DNA of 10,958 bases from Pseudomonadota bacterium (GTDB taxonomy: Bacteria > Pseudomonadota > Alphaproteobacteria > Acetobacterales > Acetobacteraceae), in contig JAJZHU010000056.1 of NCBI GenBank assembly GCA_021798375.1, forward strand, positions 1-10,958, in the 5' to 3' direction. Each line of letters opens with the position of its first letter. Position 1 is the stretch's first letter. Under the pieces are notes generated by a model. The model did not search any database and was not told where the DNA came from. It saw only the letters and a list, made by a program, of their open reading frames with translations. Below, piece after piece: positions 7,377 through 10,958 of the stretch. Position numbers and translations under genes: made by a program.

Positions 7377-10151
7377 GTGGATCTGAAAATAGTGGCGGAA
7401 TTGCTGGATCAGATGGAACGGGCGCGGGCGCATGCGGCGGAAGATCCGTTTGGCAACCCGGTGTTGGCGGTGGCCGTGGCGATTGGGCGCAAGCTCGACG
7501 AGGGCGAACTGGATCTTGATGGCGTCGAGGCACTGATTCGCGATATGCGCGATCGGGCCTATCTGGATCGCGCCGGCCGCTTGGCAACCTACGTCGGCGG
7601 CACGGATATGGACGCCAATCTGGCCGCGATTGCCGATCTTGCAGCGCGTCTGGTGCGCCCCGATCCCGACGACAGCCCCGTGCCGTTGGCGCAGTTTCGC
7701 CGTCTGCTGGAACGCACGCGCTTTGCCGCGGTATTCACGGCCCACCCCACCTTTGCTCATCCGGCGGCGCTTTATGAAGATCTGGCCGAACGCGCCAGCG
7801 GACGGGATGGCGGCGTCAGTTTCGTCACCCATCGTCCGCGCGCAATCACGTTGGAAGACGAGTTTGCCCAGGCGGTACGGGCGATGCGTTACGGACGCGA
7901 TGCGCTCGATCAGGTGAATATTGCCTTGCTGTCCGCCGCGCGAACCAGTTGGCCGGATCGTTGGGTCGATCTTGTGCCACGTCCGGTAGTGCTGACCAGT
8001 TGGGTGGGGTACGACACCGATGGGCGGACCGACATCGGCTGGTGGGATACGCTGCGATTGCGGTTGCGCATGAAGCGATTGCAATTGGAACGCTTGCTGG
8101 GCCAGATCGAAAACATCGAGGCAGCCGCCCCGATTTCCGTCCGCGTGCGCCAAGCGCTCGAAACTGTTACGGATCAGGAACATCAGTGTCCCACCGACGC
8201 GGATGTCGATGTGGTGGAAAGTTTCGCTCATGCCTTGGTGGATCGGCGCGATCAGGCGTTGGTGTCGCTCGATCCGTTGCTGGAGCTGTTTTCAGCCAGT
8301 ATTCGCGCCGCCGAGGGCGACGATCGGATCTATCTGGCGGTGGCCCGCGCGGGTTTGGTGGCGCATGGTTTGTCTTTGACACACACGCATGTTCGCCTGA
8401 ATGCGGCGCAGGTGCATAATGCCACGCGGTTGCGGTTGGGTTTTTCCGATCCGCCTGCCGACGCTTCGCGCCGCCGCGTGCTGTTGGGCGCGATCAATGC
8501 GGCGTTGGACGTGGTGCAGCCGGTGGCGGTGGATTTTGGCGCCTTGTTGCTGGAACAGGCATCCGCCCCGAAATTGATGATGACGGTCGCGCAGATCGTG
8601 AAGCACATCGACAACACCACGCCGGTGCGTTTTCTGATCGCCGAAACCGAAAGTGGCTATACGCTGCTGGCGGCTTTGTATTTGGCGCGGCTGTTCGGGG
8701 TGGATCGTCATATTGAAATCAGCCCGCTGTTTGAAACGCCCGAGGCACTGGAACAAGGTGGGCGGGTGATCGAAGAGGCGCTGCGCAGCCCGCATTATCG
8801 CGCCTATCTGCGCGCCACCGGGCGTTTGGCGGTGCAATTCGGCTATTCCGACAGCGGGCGATATATCGGGCCGTTGCCGGCGACCTATTTGATTGAACGA
8901 TTGCGGCTGAAATTGGCCGATGCGATGACCAGACATGGTCTCTCGGACATCGAACTGATCTTGTTCGATACGCATGGCGAAAGCATCGGACGTGGTGCTC
9001 ATCCGGGATCTTTGGCCGATCGGTTGAAGTATCTTTCGCCGGCCGCCAGCCGTCAGGCTTTGGCGCGGGCGGGCATTGCCGTGCGCGAGGAAAGCGCGTT
9101 TCAGGGTGGCGACGGATATTTGCTGTTCGGCACAAAGGAATTGGCGTTGGCGAGTGTGGTGCGGATCGCCCGCCATGCGTTCGCCTCGGTGCCCAGCCGA
9201 TTGGATCCGATCTATGCGGAACCGGATTTTGCCGCCGATTTCTTCATGACCGCGGGGCTCGGGATGCAAGGGTTGGTGGAAGATCCGGGTTACGCCGGCT
9301 TGCTCGGCGCCTTTGGCCCGGCGCTGCTGGATAAAACCGGATCGCGTCCCGCGGCGCGCCAGAGCGAGGGGATGGGAACATCGGTGACCATCCGCCATCC
9401 GCGCGAATTGCGGGCGATTCCGAACAATGCGATTCTGCAACAATTGGGGTGGTGTGCCAACAGCCTGCAAGGTTTGGGCGAGGCGGCGGCGCGTCAGCCT
9501 GAATTGTTCCTGGAAATTTTGGAAAAATCGCCACGTTTCCGCCGTGCCCTCGATTTTACCGCTCATGCTTTGGCCCATTCCGACCTCGCGGTTTTGCGGG
9601 CGGTGGTGGCGTTGCTCGATCCCGGATCGTGGCTGGATCGCGCCGCGCACGCCACCAGGGCCGGGCGTCCACAAGAATTGGTTCAGGTAGCCAAGATTTT
9701 GGAACAGATGGATTTGTGGCGGGCTGCACAAGCAATGGTGCGGCGGATCCAAGCAGATCATGTGGCATTGCGTAATGTTTGGACCGAGGCGCCGGAAATG
9801 GCCACGCGCGAGATGTTGTTGCACGCGCTGCGCGTGGCATTGATCCAGCAGATCTGGCTGTTGGCGACAAGAATCCCGGATTTCTCTCCGCGTCATGGTG
9901 TCACGCGGACGCTGTTGCTGCGTCATATATTGCAGTTGGAGATAGCTTCAACTTTGAAATTGCTGGCAGAAATTTTTCCGAATCAGCCAGATCCGGCGCT
10001 CGACCGTGATTTTGCCGAAGCGCATGGTCCGCGCGGAAGCACCTCGTATGCGGCGGAATACGAGACAACATTCCTGCCAATGAAGCGTCTGTTCGATCTG
10101 GTGCGCGAGCTTGGCACCGCTGTCACGCACGAGGTGGGGGCGTTTGGATGA
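7377..10151 (+). CDS. Divergent phosphoenolpyruvate carboxylase-like protein
   Basis: A 924-residue cytosolic protein of the PEP carboxylase fold, close to the usual 880-970. Standard PEPC makes oxaloacetate from PEP and bicarbonate to refill the TCA cycle. Retained family features: TAHPT with the catalytic His (H123), PLFET with the metal-ligand Glu (E453), GYSDS with the metal-ligand Asp (D492), an IGRG Arg (R539), and the SRPA (656-659) and RAIP (679-682) segments. Departures: the loop normally reading HGRGGSIGRGG is here DTHGESIGRGA (531-541), so the His and first Arg are replaced; the Lys after GYSDS is Arg (R495); GGDRDGNP is GYDTDGRT (210-217); and the C-terminus ends GAFG rather than QNTG. 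Fold membership is clear, but PEPC activity is uncertain, so I give no gene symbol. The GTG start is set by a strong ribosome-binding site. The frame is intact throughout, arguing for a maintained function rather than decay. Confidence 0.85.
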   Translation: MDLKIVAELLDQMERARAHAAEDPFGNPVLAVAVAIGRKLDEGELDLDGVEALIRDMRDRAYLDRAGRLATYVGGTDMDANLAAIADLAARLVRPDPDDSPVPLAQFRRLLERTRFAAVFTAHPTFAHPAALYEDLAERASGRDGGVSFVTHRPRAITLEDEFAQAVRAMRYGRDALDQVNIALLSAARTSWPDRWVDLVPRPVVLTSWVGYDTDGRTDIGWWDTLRLRLRMKRLQLERLLGQIENIEAAAPISVRVRQALETVTDQEHQCPTDADVDVVESFAHALVDRRDQALVSLDPLLELFSASIRAAEGDDRIYLAVARAGLVAHGLSLTHTHVRLNAAQVHNATRLRLGFSDPPADASRRRVLLGAINAALDVVQPVAVDFGALLLEQASAPKLMMTVAQIVKHIDNTTPVRFLIAETESGYTLLAALYLARLFGVDRHIEISPLFETPEALEQGGRVIEEALRSPHYRAYLRATGRLAVQFGYSDSGRYIGPLPATYLIERLRLKLADAMTRHGLSDIELILFDTHGESIGRGAHPGSLADRLKYLSPAASRQALARAGIAVREESAFQGGDGYLLFGTKELALASVVRIARHAFASVPSRLDPIYAEPDFAADFFMTAGLGMQGLVEDPGYAGLLGAFGPALLDKTGSRPAARQSEGMGTSVTIRHPRELRAIPNNAILQQLGWCANSLQGLGEAAARQPELFLEILEKSPRFRRALDFTAHALAHSDLAVLRAVVALLDPGSWLDRAAHATRAGRPQELVQVAKILEQMDLWRAAQAMVRRIQADHVALRNVWTEAPEMATREMLLHALRVALIQQIWLLATRIPDFSPRHGVTRTLLLRHILQLEIASTLKLLAEIFPNQPDPALDRDFAEAHGPRGSTSYAAEYETTFLPMKRLFDLVRELGTAVTHEVGAFG

Positions 10152-10336
10152 TGTATTTCCAGTAAGGTCTTTTTCGCACGGGCAAATTTTTTTGGCCCTG
10201 CGACACAAAACAGCAAAAATCCTCTGGAATATTGCCGTGGGCTTTGTTAAAAGCCAGCGCCCGTCGCATATTTTTCCGAATCACTCGGAATATCCAAAAA
10301 CCATGTCGTCTGGCGGCAACAGGAGAGATATAGCCA
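10152..10336 (+). promoter_or_regulatory. Leader region of the HU gene with putative promoter and hairpins
   Basis: This 185-base spacer is AT-rich. TTGTTA (10244-10249), 17 bases, then CATATT (10267-10272) is a plausible though imperfect sigma-70 promoter for the HU gene. A hairpin GGCTTT-GTTA-AAAGCC (10240-10255) overlaps the -35 element. A second, TTCCGA-ATCAC-TCGGAA (10274-10290), falls at or just after the expected transcription start. The ribosome-binding site AGGAGAG (10321-10327) stands nine bases before the ATG. GGGC...GCCC flanking a T-run near 10179-10197 might weakly terminate the upstream gene, but it does not have normal terminator geometry. Assignments are by eye. Confidence 0.38.
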
Positions 10337-10606
10337 ATGAGCAAGGCATTTATTGCACAAGTCATCCAAGAATCGACCGCCTGCACTGGCGTCGCCGCCA
10401 ACAAGGCGGCCGGTGAGTTGATGGGCGCGATCGTGCGTGAACTGAAGAAGACCGGCGGATTCACGCTGCCGTCGTTCGGCACATTCACCGTGCGCAAGAC
10501 CAAGGCCCGCAAGGCGATGAATCCCCGCACAGGCGAGCCCGTGAAGGTGAAGGCCGGCAAGACCGTGCGCTTCAAGGCCAGCCCGAATTTGAAGAAAGCG
10601 GTTTAA
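10337..10606 (+). CDS. HU family nucleoid DNA-binding protein
   Basis: A small, basic, dimeric, DNA-bending nucleoid protein of the HU/IHF family, 89 residues, a full-length member. Visible features: the N-terminal helical part (about 1-40), the turn into the beta saddle at GGFTLPSFGTFTVRK (40-54), the DNA-contacting arm with the intercalating Pro in NPRTGEPVKV (62-71; Pro63), and the final KTVRFKASPNLKKAV strand-helix. The C-terminal style resembles the alphaproteobacterial HU form rather than E. coli HupA/HupB or IHF; this is recalled resemblance, not an alignment. The ATG is supported by AGGAGAG nine bases upstream. The gene has its own putative promoter and two terminator-like hairpins, so it is probably a monocistronic, well-expressed unit. 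Confidence 0.96.
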   Translation: MSKAFIAQVIQESTACTGVAANKAAGELMGAIVRELKKTGGFTLPSFGTFTVRKTKARKAMNPRTGEPVKVKAGKTVRFKASPNLKKAV

Positions 10607-10617
10607 ACCGTTTTTTT
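10595..10617 (+). terminator. Stop-codon-embedded terminator-like hairpin of the HU gene
   Basis: CGGTTTAAACCG (10599-10610) is a perfect palindrome with the TAA stop (10604-10606) in its middle. Flanking bases extend the stem (AAAGCGGT/ACCGTTTT around a TTAA loop, including one G-U pair), and a run of seven T follows (10611-10617). It has terminator form, but the stem is short and partly A-U. Confidence 0.5.
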
Positions 10618-10625
10618 GCTGAAAT

Positions 10626-10675
10626 ACGGCAGCACCGTCTGATTGCCAGTCGATCCGATGGTGCTGTTGTTTTTT
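10626..10675 (+). terminator. Second rho-independent terminator after the HU gene
   Basis: CAGCACC (10630-10636) pairs perfectly with GGTGCTG (10660-10666). Four more outer pairs, two of them G-U, extend the stem to about eleven. The loop is large (23 bases). A T-rich tail including six T (10670-10675) follows. Together with the hairpin at the stop codon it makes a tandem termination region. Confidence 0.65.
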
Positions 10676-10676
10676 G

Positions 10677-10958
10677 TTTCGCTAAATTGAGGGTTGCGGC
10701 TCAGCCATGGCGGCGTTGCCGGTATTTGCGCGCATGACGACAGGCGTCCGCAAGGATATAGCTGAATGCTGATGCTGGACCGGCAGTTGGTTCATTCCCA
10801 ATCTGAGCGCCGGGTCTTATACCAGACAGCGTAAAGTTTGACACAGCTATAGCTCCACCGTCATCAACTCACTTGGGGTCACTTGTCCGAACGGGTTTTG
10901 TGCGGCGGAGCCATGGATAAGTGGCCCGCCTACGCCAGACTCTTGACGGTCGCTTCGG
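10677..10958. other. Unassigned 3' region with no supportable gene
   Basis: Nothing recognisable was found in these 282 bases. On the minus strand one frame is open from the right edge to a TAG (10847-10849), then open again until a TGA near 10703, so about 85 codons carry a single internal stop. This could be the degraded end of a gene or chance. On the plus strand an ATG at 10913 opens a frame to the right edge, but its GGAG is only two bases away, too close. TTGACA at 10838-10843 has no matching -10 element. AGCTATAGCT (10845-10854) is a short palindrome. No tRNA, insertion-sequence end or repeat was recognised. Confidence 0.4.

Noticed and set aside
7197..8231. 344-codon minus-strand open frame across the permease/PEPC-like junction
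   Set aside because: Spans two supported genes and their spacer, with shadow-like composition and no motif.
8292..9926. 544-codon minus-strand open frame inside the PEPC-like gene
   Set aside because: Its composition (many Gln, Arg, His) and lack of any family motif mark it as an antisense shadow of GC-rich coding DNA; the plus-strand gene has clear motifs.
9972..10283. Exact 14-base repeat ATTTTTCCGAATCA at 9972-9985 and 10270-10283
   Set aside because: The first copy is ordinary coding sequence (EIFPNQ) and two short copies are not enough to argue for a repeat family; probably coincidence.
10677..10958. Insertion-sequence end or transposase remnant at the right edge
   Set aside because: GGGGTC at 10875 resembles the first bases of some Tn3-type ends, but the rest does not match, there is no partner inverted repeat, and no transposase motif is readable.

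Overview
The window looks like chromosomal DNA of an alphaproteobacterium, most likely from the Rhodospirillales or a relative. I infer this from the moderately high GC content, the frequent GTG starts, the divergent phosphoenolpyruvate-carboxylase-like protein, the C-terminal form of the HU protein and the DUF445 gene. No rRNA, tRNA, CRISPR array or recognisable transposase is visible, so the taxonomic guess rests on protein style alone.

Layout from left to right. (1) A multi-pass GT-C-type glycosyltransferase-like membrane protein, open at the left edge. Its stop codon directly abuts the stop codon of (2), a convergent dienelactone-hydrolase-family gene on the minus strand. (3) After an AT-rich 200-base divergent spacer comes a membrane-anchored PAS-GGDEF diguanylate cyclase. 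Its last 33 codons run antisense into the 3' end of (4), a minus-strand DUF445 membrane protein. (5) Divergent from DUF445 is a plus-strand metal-uptake cluster: a possible 34-residue one-helix membrane peptide, a ZnuC-like ATPase with a His-rich tail, and a ZnuB-like ABC-3 permease. The ATPase and permease genes overlap. (6) Then a 924-residue protein of the PEP carboxylase fold, in which several catalytic-loop residues of standard PEPC are replaced. (7) Then a small HU-family nucleoid protein with its own leader and two consecutive terminator-like hairpins. (8) The last 280 bases hold no gene I can support.

Functionally these are mostly independent housekeeping or accessory units rather than one pathway. 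The clear co-functioning set is the ATPase plus permease, which together form the cytoplasmic and membrane parts of a zinc or manganese importer. Its solute-binding protein and its Zur-type regulator are not in this window. The points most worth a second look are the altered active site of the PEPC-like protein, the tiny membrane ORF that shares an ATGA junction with an alternative start of the transporter ATPase, and the tail-to-tail coding overlap between the cyclase and DUF445.
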